Of a stretch of DNA of 64,000 nt, positions 36,757 through 49,185 are shown one piece after another. The stretch's first letter is position 1. Each line of letters starts with the position of its first letter. A program made the translations under genes and the position numbers. Origin of the DNA: Trochalopteron elliotii (lineage: Eukaryota > Chordata > Aves > Passeriformes > Leiothrichidae); contig JANPWX010000038.1 in the NCBI GenBank assembly GCA_024734555.1, positions 3,797,586 to 3,861,585 on the forward strand, given 5' to 3'. The notes beneath the pieces are model-generated. The model made no database searches. It saw nothing but the letters and a program-made list of their open reading frames with translations, and had not been told where the DNA came from.

Positions 36757-39700
36757 TCTCCAATCCTATATTCTGATGCCCTCTGGACACCAGTTCTAAA
36801 CCTGCCAAGGATTTTTACATACATCAGCAGATGCCTGTTCAGTTCCACCTTTAAAATCTTGTTTTCACTGTTAATTCTGGCCCACACTTTCTATATAACT
36901 GTAGATAAGCCAGGCAGTGGCAGGGCTCCCAGATGTAAAATACCTGCAATAGCTGCTCAGTTCTCCAGTAAGCAGCATTCAATGGCACTGTCTCCAGCCC
37001 ATGAAGACATTGGCCTGAGGGTCACTGTATCTGTGAAGGGTACCACTAAATGAAACTTTTATATCAGTCCACATGCCTTCCCTTGGTGCTATTTAATTTA
37101 TTAGGTCAGTTTTAATAACTGCCTATCTCTGTTTTGTAAATTGGAACCTGAAAGGCAGCGAAAAGATGATGTTAGTGCTCACAAGCAGGACATGAATGCT
37201 GTTACACAAGCTCATTTCTATGGGAAAAGGACAGCTCAAATCACAGCTGAATAAGTGGAAAAAAAATTATGGCCTGTCATAATGACAATGACAGTCTCTT
37301 TGTGCATCCTTACCCCTCAGGGACAGAGAGGCAAAGCAGCCTGAACTGGGCAAGCTGCAGCATCCCTACTGCAGGATGTGCAGGCATGTGCCAGTGGCCA
37401 TCCAGCAAGGAGACCGTGGCTGTGCAAGCCGTGGGAGGACAGCACTGCCTGACAAGACAGAGCCTGTGCTGATGGCCTTTCTCCCAAAGTGATGCCAGTC
37501 CTGTGGTGAAAGTAGGTTTTATTCTGTGTTAAGTGGAAGTGCTGGGCCAGCTTCCACTCTCTTTTCCTTGATATAGAAAAAAACCACTTTTTCTTTAGGA
37601 AATAATGCCTGACTCAGTTTTGATTTTGTCTATGGAGATGAGTTTTCTCTGTGCTACCCAAGCTTCTGGAGAATGAACTGCAGCTCTCTCAGAGTACAAA
37701 CTAGCTCTGCCTAAGGAGGGAATGCTTGCACAGGGGTGGGGTTGCTAAGAACTGATGCCAGAGAATCATGGTGCAAACATTTTTACCTTGACCCAGTGCT
37801 CCATCCTTCTGAGCTCCTGTAAGAGCTGTGGTCTTGATTGATTCATACATTTTATGCATGTTTGCTGTGCAGCTGGAAAATGAGCAACAGAGCTTTAGAC
37901 TTTCTGGCTTTCTTTGGAGATTGAGCCAGAATTTGGACAGACTCTCCAGAAACACAGTGGCCAGGGTGATTGAATCTATCAAGCATAACAGCATGAGGAG
38001 ATATCATGAGGATATGATATGAATTTTCTCAGTTCAGTGATGAGGACTGGCAGCAGAAGCCTCAAAATAAATGCTCGATTTGTTGAGATTGTGCACTTTT
38101 TTGGGCATCCTTCCAGAACTGAACATATATAATGGAAAAAGTTAAGCAACCCCTCAAACTTTGTGAAGTCACAATGTATGAACTGATGGGAAAAGAAAGT
38201 GAAGACAAAATGTTGGAGAATTCATAGTGGATATAGGGATAAAAAATATTTCCCAAGAGATAATATGTCTAAATCAGCATAAAACAAGAATTAGCCTTTA
38301 GAATTTTGTCTGGTAGTGGAAGCCCAGCTCAATGGAGTGTGAAGCACAACAGGCCATCTCCATACCACGGTTTGTATGCTCTGCTGGGAACAGGAACCGC
38401 AGCTCCAAGTTACACAACTCTGGATTAATCTCAATGCTCACTGAGAGACATGGAGTATGAAGAATGAAGGGAAGCTCCTTAAAATAAAGGCCATATGAGA
38501 AACATAGCCTAAAGCTGCAAGAGCCATTGAAATAATTGCTAAGTCCTTAACCTTTCAGTAAAAAATTAGCTGAACTGTAAAAAATGAAGGATTAAAAAGT
38601 GGGGAGGGGGGAGATAGAGAAAACTAGTCAGAGGAAGACACTTTTAATTTGCAGGCTGCTCTCTTCATCAGAATTACTTTAGGATAATCAGGCAGATGCG
38701 GATGTTTCTTGGAAGGTAATGCTTGAGTGCTGAAGGTAGAATATGATGGTTGGATAAAACATGCTTGCAAATTTGACAGGTTACATTATCTTTTATTGAC
38801 ATCCAAACAGAACTGCCAGACTCTGGAGGCTTTATTTTTGCATCAGCCTCTTTTTTTTATGACATCTGCCACCTTTGGAAATTAAACAAACTTTTTATTG
38901 CTGAGTTTTAGCTGATTATCTCAAGCAGCCTTGACTGCTTCTTGGTAAATTGTGTGATATGTGATGTGTTTCTGACTTTAAGCTGCATTTTTTTTTCTCC
39001 TTTCCTTCTTTGTCTCTAAAATCATTCAAAATAATTTATGAAATTCACTCTGTGTTATAATCTAACTTTGATCTAGGGAGACAATACCAAGTTGAAATAG
39101 AAAAAGATGGATTATAGTTCCTACATTAATAGACTTGCAGAAAAAAAACCCTCGTACACTTTATGAAATGAAAAAGATAAGAGCATGAATTAATAATACT
39201 TTAACAGCAGTGGCACAAAATCCTTGAACAGTAATGCTCCAAAACTACTCATATTGATTTAAAATCTATATTTAAGACAGTTAGGTTTAGAAGTCCCTCT
39301 TCAGCAACATCAGATATAGATTTTCAATTTACAGGATTATTTTAAATTGTGGTCTTTAATTCAGAAAATATCAGATAAAGCTTTCCACATTTAAAAGTAA
39401 ATTCCTTTCTTTTGCTCTGCCAAATCATGCTAGTTAAAGTTTAACAGTCATCCCTGATTAATGCTTCTGTATGACCATGTCAAAGCAGAACTGCTACACG
39501 ACCCACAGAAGCCTTGTCCCAAACAACATGCTTATAGACTTTGGAGTCTGGAATGAGGAAAACCCCCAGTGGATACAGATCAGAAGAAGATGAGGCTCAT
39601 GGAGCACTTAAGATGACTGAGGGCCAGATTCTGCCTGAGGTGATTTGTACCTATTGAGTACTACAAGGGTTTGTGTTCATGCAAGGGCAGAGTTTGTCAA

Positions 39701-39859
39701 AATCATTTTATTACTAATAAATAGATATTGATCTACTTAAAAATAAAGTTAGCCAGTTCTTTGCTTTATATTGAAGTAGCAACATAGGAGAATTGATTAT
39801 TGCTTTCTTGAATTCCAAAATAGTTCTTGAGGACTTTGCTGGAAGTGTGTACTGTTCAT

Positions 39860-39985
39860 TCAAAGGGAAATGATTACAGCCTACAGCTACAATAACGTGT
39901 TGATATGTAATTAGTACAGTGTCACTTTAAACAGAAAATTAATTCACAGCGGTTAGGTAAATTGTAACACGTACGTCTATTTTTT
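39860..39985. promoter_or_regulatory. Candidate conserved non-coding element
   Basis: Non-repetitive piece with TAAT cores (tgtaattag, aaattaattc) and several CpGs kept in a CpG-poor setting (aataacgtg, cagcggtt, acacgtacgtc). Retained CpGs and mixed motifs are the only reasons for the call. Confidence 0.15.
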
Positions 39986-42152
39986 AGTAAAATGACAGAA
40001 ATTTTTAGTGTGCCCCAGCAAAACTGTCCTCTCCAAAGAAAAGGATGAATTGGTGTGGAAGAGATGTGAAATTTAATTAGAACTAAAGGGTATTTGTCAC
40101 AAACTCAAAAGTTGTTACAAAGCATGGAGGCTGGGAAAAAAAAATTGATTCCAGCAGTGGCAAGAAATTTCTCCCTTAACTAATTATAGCAATGGGCAGA
40201 GAAGACAGTATCCAGATCCAAAGGAAGGTGCTAGTTTACATTTAATGGGTTGATGATGAGGAAAAATCACTCTGGCTTGAGTTCAAATTCATATTCTGTG
40301 GCTTCGGTATTTCTGTAATGTGTTTCTGAAACTGGAAAACAATTCTCTTCTCACTTTGGGTCCCACCATACCGCCGAATTTTATGTGTGGGCTTCGTGGT
40401 GGAAGTCAAAGTTCTTCTCAGACCTCCAGTTTAGGGGTTCGATTTGACCATCAGGTATGGAATGGCATCTCCTCATGCTGGAGAAGGAACCCCTTGGACA
40501 CCTGTGAGGTCGTATGAACACATTATGTTCTTGCTCCTTATGCAAACCCTAGAGTTGATGACTGTCTGGCTAATGATATCTGCCAGTGATGGTTCTTGAA
40601 TGACTCACTGTGAGGATTACACTGGCCAGCTTAGCTGAGAAGCCAGATTTCAGTGATCATTCACTGCAGCTTCCAGCTTCCTCTGACACTAGGGAAGAGG
40701 AGAATGAAATACCAGGCAAGCGGTGATTTGCAAATCTCTGCCTCCATTCCATCAGTATTCATCATGACTCAAAGTTTATAGCTGTGGAGTGAAAGATGAT
40801 TGCACTGTCAGACTAGGGAAATGAATCCTGAGGAATGAGCAGGTTTCCCATTTATCCATAAATCAACTTATCCTTGTTGGTGGTATAAAACAGGTAAAAG
40901 GATGCTCAGTGTACAGCAGGTTGCTTGCTAATACATCCTGCTTCCTGTCTGAGGTGTCACACAGAGCAGACAATGAGACCCTTCCACAGAGCTTTGTGGG
41001 CACAGACTAACTTCTCTCAGAAATTACTTCAGTGAACAAAAATGAGGAGACACAAAAGGAGGAAGTGCAAAATAATTAAGCAGAATCTTCTCTAACTCAA
41101 AATATTCCCCTGCTTTTTCCATAGGGCATCAGAAAATCTTTAAGGATGCAATTTCAGCTCTAACCTTGAATTTCCTTGCTGTAGAAATGGGATGGAGCGA
41201 ATCATTTAGTTTTATCTGAACATAGTTATTCTGTAAAAAGCAGATTAATTCTGGGTCCCAAGTTTCTAGTACTCTGTGTTTTGATTTCCTTTTAGTGCCT
41301 AAATAGGCACAGTCTAGGGAATTGGTAAGACAGATGGAGCTTGGTTAGCATGATTTTTTTTTCACACTGAATGTAAAAGTGGTTGGGTATTTTTTTTACT
41401 ATGCAGCTGAGATATGAAAGGCAGGTGGCTGGAAATAGCTAATTACTAGATAAACTATATAATTCGTAGCAAAAACCTTAGAATGCATGCATTAAAAGAT
41501 TTGGGGATTCTTCAAGTTGCAGACTAATAGCTAAAAACTGTTGTTGCACTCATCATTAGGCAACCTTAAGAGCCATGCTACTGTCAAAAATACTGATGGC
41601 ATTCCTTTTGATGCCCTCCTAGGGAAAGACCTTTTAATTCATAGCTTTGTCCTTTGCCTAATCTGAGGTTGGACCAGTTGAACTGCACTTTATTCCATGC
41701 GAGATAAATCTGGAAATGAACAAACTGATAGCTGTGACTTTTATACTTTTATTTGAAGTAGATAGGAAAGCTTAAAAAAAAAACAAAATCTTTTTGAACT
41801 GAAGTTTGACATTTTAGAGCAAACAGCTTATGTAATTTGCTTAATTCTGTTAATGTGAGTACTTATCAACAGAGTGCCTGAACAGGCATTCAGCTGGTCA
41901 TCTTCATAAAAATAGCAGCTAAGAACACTTCATTTCCTCACCCACTTCTTTGAGTTTGTTTGGAGAAGCAAAAGTACCAAACAAAGTAGTGACAGCATAA
42001 AAGTAATATGTGGAGAGTTAGAGACAAAAAACCCCAATAAATCTGCCAAAGATTTTTTGAACTGAGATAGCAATAATCTTGTTTTGTGTACCTGGCTTCA
42101 AAGTGCTGATCTTTATTATAATGCATAGCAATATATTGTATTAGATTGACAC

Positions 42153-42210
42153 ATATCTATCTATCTCTATCTATCTATATTTATATAGATATAGATAGTA
42201 TATATATAAG
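42153..42210. repeat. (TATC)n / (GATA)n microsatellite, self-complementary
   Basis: About seven TATC-type units are followed at once by TATATAGATATAGATAG, the complementary GATA form. The tract can therefore fold on itself. A TATATATA run follows. It was probably formed by slippage and inversion, and length is likely to vary between individuals. Confidence 0.85.
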
Positions 42211-42579
42211 TATATGAAGGGATTTTCAAGCTCTGCTTTTCAAAACATTTCAGTTGGGAACGAAATATAAGTCCACAGGGAAAAGAACACATAGAAGTAA
42301 ATACTGTGCTCATAAGAAATTCAACAACAGCCTTGAATATTTTCGTTAGCATTAATTTATGACTTGAGTTGAGCAAACAGTAAGAAAACATGCTGTCCTG
42401 TGAATATCCACTTGGATTCACAAGCGAATTTCAATTTAACTCTTTGAACCATTTCAAGGGGCTGTTTTCTGTGGATATTTGGTACAGAGCTTTGTTAGCA
42501 GAAACTGCTCTCAACAAAGCCCCCTTTAAATTCATAAATTTGGATGTTCACCAAAAGTGGTTTCTTGAGCTGCATATCC

Positions 42580-42850
42580 ACAGTGTCAGTTAGTTAATTA
42601 GACAACTAACCTCATCAAGAATAACTTTTACATGGCTTATATAATTAAGAAATGCAGTGTGATTTACAAATGTTCACAACTCCTTATGAGTGATCTGCAG
42701 ACCTGGAATTAATAATTATGAAGGCATTCATAAATAATTCTGAATAACAAATTTGGAAATGTTGTGATCCATGTATGGGCAATTTGCAAACAAGAAAGAA
42801 AAGGCAGCATTTGTTTTTACATGATTAGTTGCTAATTATTTGCTTAGCTT
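42580..42850. promoter_or_regulatory. Candidate conserved non-coding element
   Basis: Dense homeodomain cores (agttaattag, ataattaag, gaattaataattatg, gattagttgctaattatt) in otherwise complex sequence. No gene. Inferred from motif density only. Confidence 0.15.
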
Positions 42851-43038
42851 TATCTACTATTAAAAGAACAGGTGCTGGCAAAGTTGCCAAAGAAATGCTT
42901 ACAGCCATCAAGATCTGGAGATCGTGCTGCAAAGTCAGTAAGGGCTCATTCCAGCTGCTGTGAGCTGATGTGTCTTTGCTGAGGTCAACTAAATGGCAGC
43001 TTTAGATTCCAGGTCAGAACTTGGCTTTTCTGCCCCAG

Positions 43039-43374
43039 GTTGGCAGCTACTCGAGTGCTTTTTCCATTTGCTGTGTTGACAGTACCAATAGCACACAGTG
43101 TTATCTGTGCACCTGATTTCCATTCTTCTCCACTTCTCTTTCGCAGATTGACACATAGGTTGAATTCAAAAGTGCAGGAAAAGAGCTTTGCCTGCGAAAG
43201 GAACCTGCACACCAGAGGGTTTGCTCTAAACTATTGTGAGACCTCCGGCTACAACACAGGACATGGGAGCTTTTCTGAACCCTCGTGTCTTGTGTTGCAG
43301 CCAGAGGGGCACATCTTTTCAACAGAGTCTGAGATAAGGAGAAGAAACCGACGTGAAAGAGATGTAAAGAGAAA
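43039..43374 (+). other. Weak candidate exon, open frame between splice-like sites
   Basis: An acceptor-like ttttctgccccag ends at 43038, and AAA|GTGAGA at 43374/43375 resembles a donor. The frame that includes 43040 is open from 42983 to 43378 but contains no ATG, so it could only be translated as part of a spliced message. A second acceptor (ttctctttcgcag) ends at 43146. CpG content is slightly raised. Joining the 2722 donor to either acceptor runs into an early stop. It could be a lncRNA exon or chance. Confidence 0.12.
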
Positions 43375-46132
43375 GTGAGAGACGGGTACAGGCATGGGAC
43401 TTCACTGAACATCTAAAGAAGCAGACTCAGGAATGTGATCCTTGGCATTAGCCTTTGAAGCTTTCTCCTAGATCCAGAGATATCAGATTTCTGCCTGACC
43501 TTGAATGCAGGTTAAAAGTTCTGAATCAGGTAGTAAAAGTTACTGTACTTGCAATGCCACTGGCATTGCTATTTTTTGGGTTTTTTTCTGCAAATTTGAC
43601 TAGGATCGCTGAATTAAACAGTAAACAGTTTGCAATTATCTCATGATCTGTTCTTTTGAAACTCAGCTGTTTTGTCTCTGTACTTCAGCAGTTGTAGGTA
43701 TGAGCTTTCCATAGAAATAGAACTAGAATAAGTATGCTCACAGGTTTTAAGCAGAGAGCATGCCTATGATTAGCGCTGAAGTTTTTGTTTCTCACTGGGA
43801 CAAATTTTTCACTTTTTCAGCAGCTGACTTCAGGGTGTGCCTCATCTTGGGTAGGAGCTGCAACACCATTTCTTTGTTTTGGCTTAACTTTACCACTTGT
43901 TTAAAACATTGCATGCTTTTTGTCCTATCCAATAAAGTGTACTCAACTGAAATCTTCCTTTTTAATGCTGCATTATATTGGATACACTAGGATATAATGT
44001 TTTAAATATATGGATTAAAAATATATTGAAATACTAAAATACTCAGAAGAAGACTATGGATTTGTATTTCGAGCAGTTAAAATAATAATGGTGACTAAAA
44101 ATATTTGTGTTCCAGTCCTTCCATTTTGACATCTTTTAGGAAATTGCAAAGACATGTCTCCTCATATGTCAATGGATACATTTAGATTTTGGTGTAAAAG
44201 CTGAATAACTTAGAATATGTTTCCAGACTGTCTCTGATCACTCAGACTTTGCCCCATTTTCTGTTGATTGATTTCAGTGCCGAGACACAGGAAACAAAGA
44301 TCTGATCAAGAAGTTAAGAATAGCAGGAACTAAACCTTGGGTCATCATTAGACAGAGTTTTTGAAGACCACCTTACCAGGCCAATACTCTATTTCTGTAT
44401 TTCATTTTTCATTACTATTTCTGAGAAGGAAATAAAAGGTACTTTTAAGAAATGTAAATAAATATTCTCACCTTCACTTCTCTGATCAGGCTCAGTGTTT
44501 CCTGCACACTTTGTGTAGTTATCATTTAAATGAGAGAGAGTGCTTTCATTAAGAAAGTGCCCTCTTGGGTCACTGCCTGACTTTTCAATCCCATTTATAC
44601 TTTTATGTTTGATCTCTTGTGCTTTGGTGCAAGTCAGTGGAATGAATTAGTAAAATAATCCACAAGAGACTGATAGTCCAATGCCATTTCTTATGCCATT
44701 GATTCCCACTGGGTTGAAAAGCCCAGTTGTTGTTGAAAAGCATCTCTGTGTGTGCATGTCTCTGCCTCCGGCACTTCTTTCAGTCCTGAAGGATAAAGCC
44801 TGATAATATTGAAAACTTTTGCTAGAGGAGCTCCATCTTTCAGTATTCTCCAATACAAGTCATGTTTGGACATCTTCTGAGGGGAAAAAGACTAAGAAAA
44901 ACTTTCCCATCCCAGTGGAAAGCCTTGGAGGTGTCAACACTTCAGGAGAGAACAGGAACTCATGCACTGGGGTAGGAGAACAGAACTCTGGGTGTAAAAT
45001 TCTGCAATTGCAAAGTTTACTACAGCCTAAGCATTTTACCTAGTGTTTTTTTCCTTTCTAAAATATCCCATATGGGCTTGCAAAAATTCCAAGAGCTTCC
45101 TAAAATACTCAAAATGAAGGATGTACTTCAGGTTCTTTTCAGTGATCTTGATTCAAATACTTTGCTTCCTATTGCATACATTACATTTTGCACTTGATTT
45201 ACAAAGCAAATGGTTTGACAGAAAAAATATGCCTATATTGTGGGAGAGGTGTAGTTTTTCCCTCTGGAATCTGCCAGCTAGACTGTACCAGTTGAGTAGA
45301 GTTTTGCAAGTAGTTAGCCATTAGACTGTACCCAAACCCCTGGTTTAAAGAAAAAAAAAAAACAGCAGTTAAATATAGTTTCATTTTTTTTCCCCAGGAA
45401 GTATTGTTATTATAAACTGTAATTAGTGGTTTTAACTCAACAATATTTCGTTTCTCTTACTGGAGAAAAAGCTTCCTAGCTGAGCATCTTTGTTAGAGCT
45501 GTCACTGTCTACATTTAGAAAAGAAAAAGAGCTGTGATCGAAAATGGGTAATTTCTTGGCAGTTTAGATGCAGACCTTGCCAATCAAGAAAGCTGAGGCC
45601 TCCTAATGATATTAAAATAACAGAAAAAGAGATTTTGTCAAACATTCAGGTGTTTTTCAGAGAACCTATTTGCTCAAGTGAGAAGTTTTATTTGTTGGTG
45701 GTGGCTGAATGCTTGATTACAGTAGCTGTGCTAAATATCACTGCTGGCGCTTGAGATATATTTAGATTCAGCTCCCTCTGTCTCAGAAAAACCAGCAATT
45801 AAAATGCAGCACTGTAACGTAACGTAACTGATAATAGATATAGGGCTGAGGAAGCTTTGAGATGTTTGCCAAATCTGCTATGGAAACCATGGATGAAGCA
45901 TGAAAATGGTGGGAGCTATTTCTTCCTGTACTAGTCAGAGCCTGTACCCAGTTCCATCGGTGCAACAGGCAGCAGTTCAGGGATTTTCCAGGGAATCTGA
46001 AGGAGTTAGATGCCTTTGACAGCAATAATCACTACAGTATTAGTCTTACTATCTATAGCTTATCTGCTTCAATTTGAAGATTTGCTTCAAATAATGAAGC
46101 AAAGCCTGGTCGTGAACATCCCATTTAAAAGC
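43375..46132. other. AT-rich stretch, nothing identified
   Basis: No exon, RNA gene or mobile element recognised. A 13-base A-run lies near 45350. Confidence 0.5.
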
Positions 46133-46707
46133 CTCCCTCTCCTCTCCTCTCCTCTCCTCTCCTCTCCTCTCCTCTCCNNNNNNNNNNNNNNNNNNNNNNN
46201 NNNNNNNNNNNNNNNNNNNNNNNNNNNNNNNNNNNNNNNNNNNNNNNNNNNNNNNNNNNNNNNNNNNNNNNNNNNNNNNNNNNNNNNNNNNNNNNNNNNN
46301 NNNNNNNNNNNNNNNNNNNNNNNNNNNNNNNNNNNNNNNNNNNNNNNNNNNNNNNNNNNNNNNNNNNNNNNNNNNNNNNNNNNNNNNNNNNNNNNNNNNN
46401 NNNNNNNNNNNNNNNNNNNNNNNNNNNNNNNNNNNNNNNNNNNNNNNNNNNNNNNNNNNNNNNNNNNNNNNNNNNNNNNNNNNNNNNNNNNNNNNNNNNN
46501 NNNNNNNNNNNNNNNNNNNNNNNNNNNNNNNNNNNNNNNNNNNNNNNNNNNNNNNNNNNNNNNNNNNNNTATCCTATCCTATCCTATCCTATCCTATCCT
46601 ATCCTATCCTATCCTATCATATCCTATCCTATCCTATCCTGTCCTGTCCTGTCCTGTCCTGTCCTCTCCTGTCCTGTCCTGTCCTGTCCTGTCCTGTCCT
46701 GTCCTGT
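46133..46707. repeat. Pentanucleotide satellite with three unit variants
   Basis: Three blocks of a five-base unit follow in order: CCTCT at about 46133-46177, CCTAT at 46570-46640 (with one variant unit, tatca) and CCTGT at about 46641-46706 (with one CCTCT-type unit). The units differ only at the fourth base, C, A or G. The Ns between the first and second block hide the first junction. Any open frame across it is an artefact of the repeat and the Ns. Confidence 0.95.
46178..46569. other. Assembly gap (392 N)
   Basis: A run of 392 unknown bases inside the satellite. Short reads commonly fail in such repeats. The true length may differ from 392. Confidence 0.98.
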
Positions 46708-49185
46708 TCATGCCTGAACCTTTTGTGATTTCATCTGTTCTCTGCTTCCTGTTCTCCTCCTCCCCCTTCTCTGAATACTCTCAGCCCTTTCTGATTTAAT
46801 GAGCACTAAAATCATTAAGCTTTATTAAGGCTTCCACACCCTCAGACATCCCAGGACAGAGGAGGTAGCAGAAATGCAAGCTCTAGTACATGATTTTTGA
46901 CTGTATTTTTAACTGTCATCCATGTGCAGGAAATCCAGCACAGTACATCTTGTAGGACAAGGTGGGAAGGCATCGTCTCCTTGGCACATACTGTTTGACT
47001 TTGCTGGCAGAAACCAGCTTTGCAACATACATAGAAAAGGCCTGTGCACTTACAGACACTGAACTTTCCAGGGGTTGCATTTACTGTGAAAAAGAGATAT
47101 AATAAAGAGCCACTCTTGTCTTCATTTGAGCTCTACTTATGCTTTGAAAGTCACATGCAGTTCACTGAAAGAGTTTCTCCATCTGTCTTCAAAACATGGA
47201 ACTTAGTGATTGTCAGAGCTCCATACTGACAGGATATGGAGCTGGCTTAGCCTGTTTATCTGTAAAACAGTGGCACTGTGTAAGTTACTTTAGCCAGTGA
47301 CTGTCCTGGAAAGCAAAGGAGCTGTTTATATTTGCAGGCTGTGATCATTATATAGAGCATGAGAACAAAAGTGGCAATTCACTCAAACTGCAAAAAAAAA
47401 AATCTTATCTGTCATTTACAGTGCCATTCTTTAAAGCTCCTTTCAGTATTTTTAAATTGAATTATCATATGTATGGTCTACATGTCTTTGATTCACTGAG
47501 TATTTAATTGACAAAAACCTCATTTTCAACTGAAAAAGGCAGCTTTGCTGGAAACATAATAATCCGTGCACCATTAGCCTTCGTTATAGTCAAAAAGGAA
47601 CAGTAAAAATGTCACCTTCTATCTCAGGTCAGTTTCCTGAGTGGTTCACAGGTGGTGTTTGTTCACTTTACTGACTAAAATAAATCTTATTTATCTCGGC
47701 TGCAAGAACAATGCAGCTAATGGAGATTGAGGTGGGCTTCAGGCTGCACTGCATATATTCAGCAGAGATTAATTTAGTACTTTAATGAAGAATGTTTATC
47801 AGTAGTCATGATTCAGGGGAAACATCTATTAAGAGCCTTGAGTGAACTTGCAGTAGTCAGAAAATAGATTGTCCCTGTAAATTAAGCCTCACCAAAGAGT
47901 CATGACAAACATGTGGGTCCCCACAGTGCTCCTTGAATGGGGCCAGGCTGGGCAAGGCAGGCCACTTGTGGGTACCTGCCTCCTTCTTGCAGGCAAGGGA
48001 AGGGAGCAAGGCAAGGTCTTCCAGAGCAATCCTGCAAATCCGACAGAGGGCTGACACAAAATCCCGGTGGGAGTGATGGGGTGAGTGATTGGTGTCTGTG
48101 GCAGCAGGAAAATGAGGAGGGTATTTTTTCCCTCTTCACACTGGCCTGAAAAGCCAGTTAGCTGTGAGAGGACATTTTTCAAAGTTGTCTACCTTTTTAA
48201 AGGCTGAGTGGCTTCCCTGGCAGTATGAGTCGTGTCCTGAACCCTCATGCATTCTGCTCCTGACTGACACCATGACACTGTGGCAGCATTGCAGATCTTC
48301 ATGGATGTGGCTTTCATCTCAAGCACAGGCTGCTGTCTGGCCCCACTGCACTTTTGATGCTTTTCTCCCTTGATTCTGCTCTCCAAAGAGAAAGAAACTG
48401 CTGGTGGAGCCAGCAGCAGAAGAGATAAGTGGGATTTTCTACACAATACCATTGGTACATTTCTCTCACCATCACTGTGCTGGGAAGAGCTCTGAGCTAT
48501 ATGGACCCAGAGGGGGTCTGTAGGTTACGTGGTGTAGCTGGAGCAGGAGAGAATCAGGCTGGGATTAGGGTATCCCATTAGGGCAGCATGTGAGTGGGCA
48601 AAGGCTGCCTGTGTCCGTCATTCTGCTCTAAGGGGGCTGGGATGGAAGGAGAAAAGAGTCAGGGGATGAGGGAGGGAGAGAGGAAGAGGAGGAGATCCAG
48701 ACCCACATCCTGCAGGACTGCACTCCCTCCTCTTCCAGGAGATTTTGCAGTACTGACCTACTATTTCAGCTTTATGGATGTTTGGAATGCCATTGGCTTT
48801 CAGCTTTTGGCAGAAATGCAAAGCCACAATCTCTGCTTTCTTTGCAGAAGGAGTCTGGGACTATTTTGAATTTTGAAGCCATGACAATCAAAAAAGGTTT
48901 GAAATGGAGAGTGGTGCAGAAAAGGAGACAAAAACAGAGCATGTGTGGGTGTGTGCAGGTGTACTCTCCAGATTATGGGCTGAGGAGAGAAGAGGTGCAA
49001 ATGTTTGGGAGCCAATGTCAGAGACACCTGTTTCCCATGTGTTCCTCCAGAGCAACTCCATTAAATTCTGCTGAGCCACCTGGCTTCCCTTTAAAGTAAT
49101 GGGTCATGAAACTTTGCTCAATGTCTTTGCTGCAAGAGTCATTTCAGTTTTTCAGAAGAGTTGCAAACCTGCAAGCTGAACCTGA
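46708..49185. other. Mixed unique DNA, nothing identified
   Basis: AT-rich to about 47850, then noticeably more GC-rich from 47900 on. Several overlapping frames on both strands at 47857-48450 result from this composition. No splice-supported exon. The pieces at 47440-47620 and 47680-47815 have enhancer-like homeodomain motifs (gtatttaattgac, gagattaatttag). Confidence 0.45.

Larger units (their letters stand above)
36663..42152. other. AT-rich stretch without recognised genes
   Basis: No exon or RNA gene recognised. It contains a perfect 9-base inverted repeat (36733-36756) and a candidate regulatory piece (39860-39985). Near 39619 a short 'gggccagattctgcc' string resembles the end of another old amniote repeat, but it is too short to call. 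Confidence 0.5.

Noticed and set aside
39614..39640. Possible end of another amniote repeat (gggccagattctgcc)
   Set aside because: Only about 15 bases match, with no second arm in the expected place.
43040..43378. Apparent 112-residue protein with a signal-peptide-like start
   Set aside because: The first codon is TTG and no ATG exists in the frame, so the apparent hydrophobic N-terminus is not a real start. Kept only as a possible internal exon.
46010..46717. 235-codon open frame across the satellite
   Set aside because: Most of it is unknown bases, and the rest is a pentamer repeat read as an artificial Leu/Ser/Pro repeat. An artefact, not a protein.
47857..48452. Several overlapping frames on both strands
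   Set aside because: Multiple frames open at once point to low stop-codon density from GC-rich sequence, not to genes.
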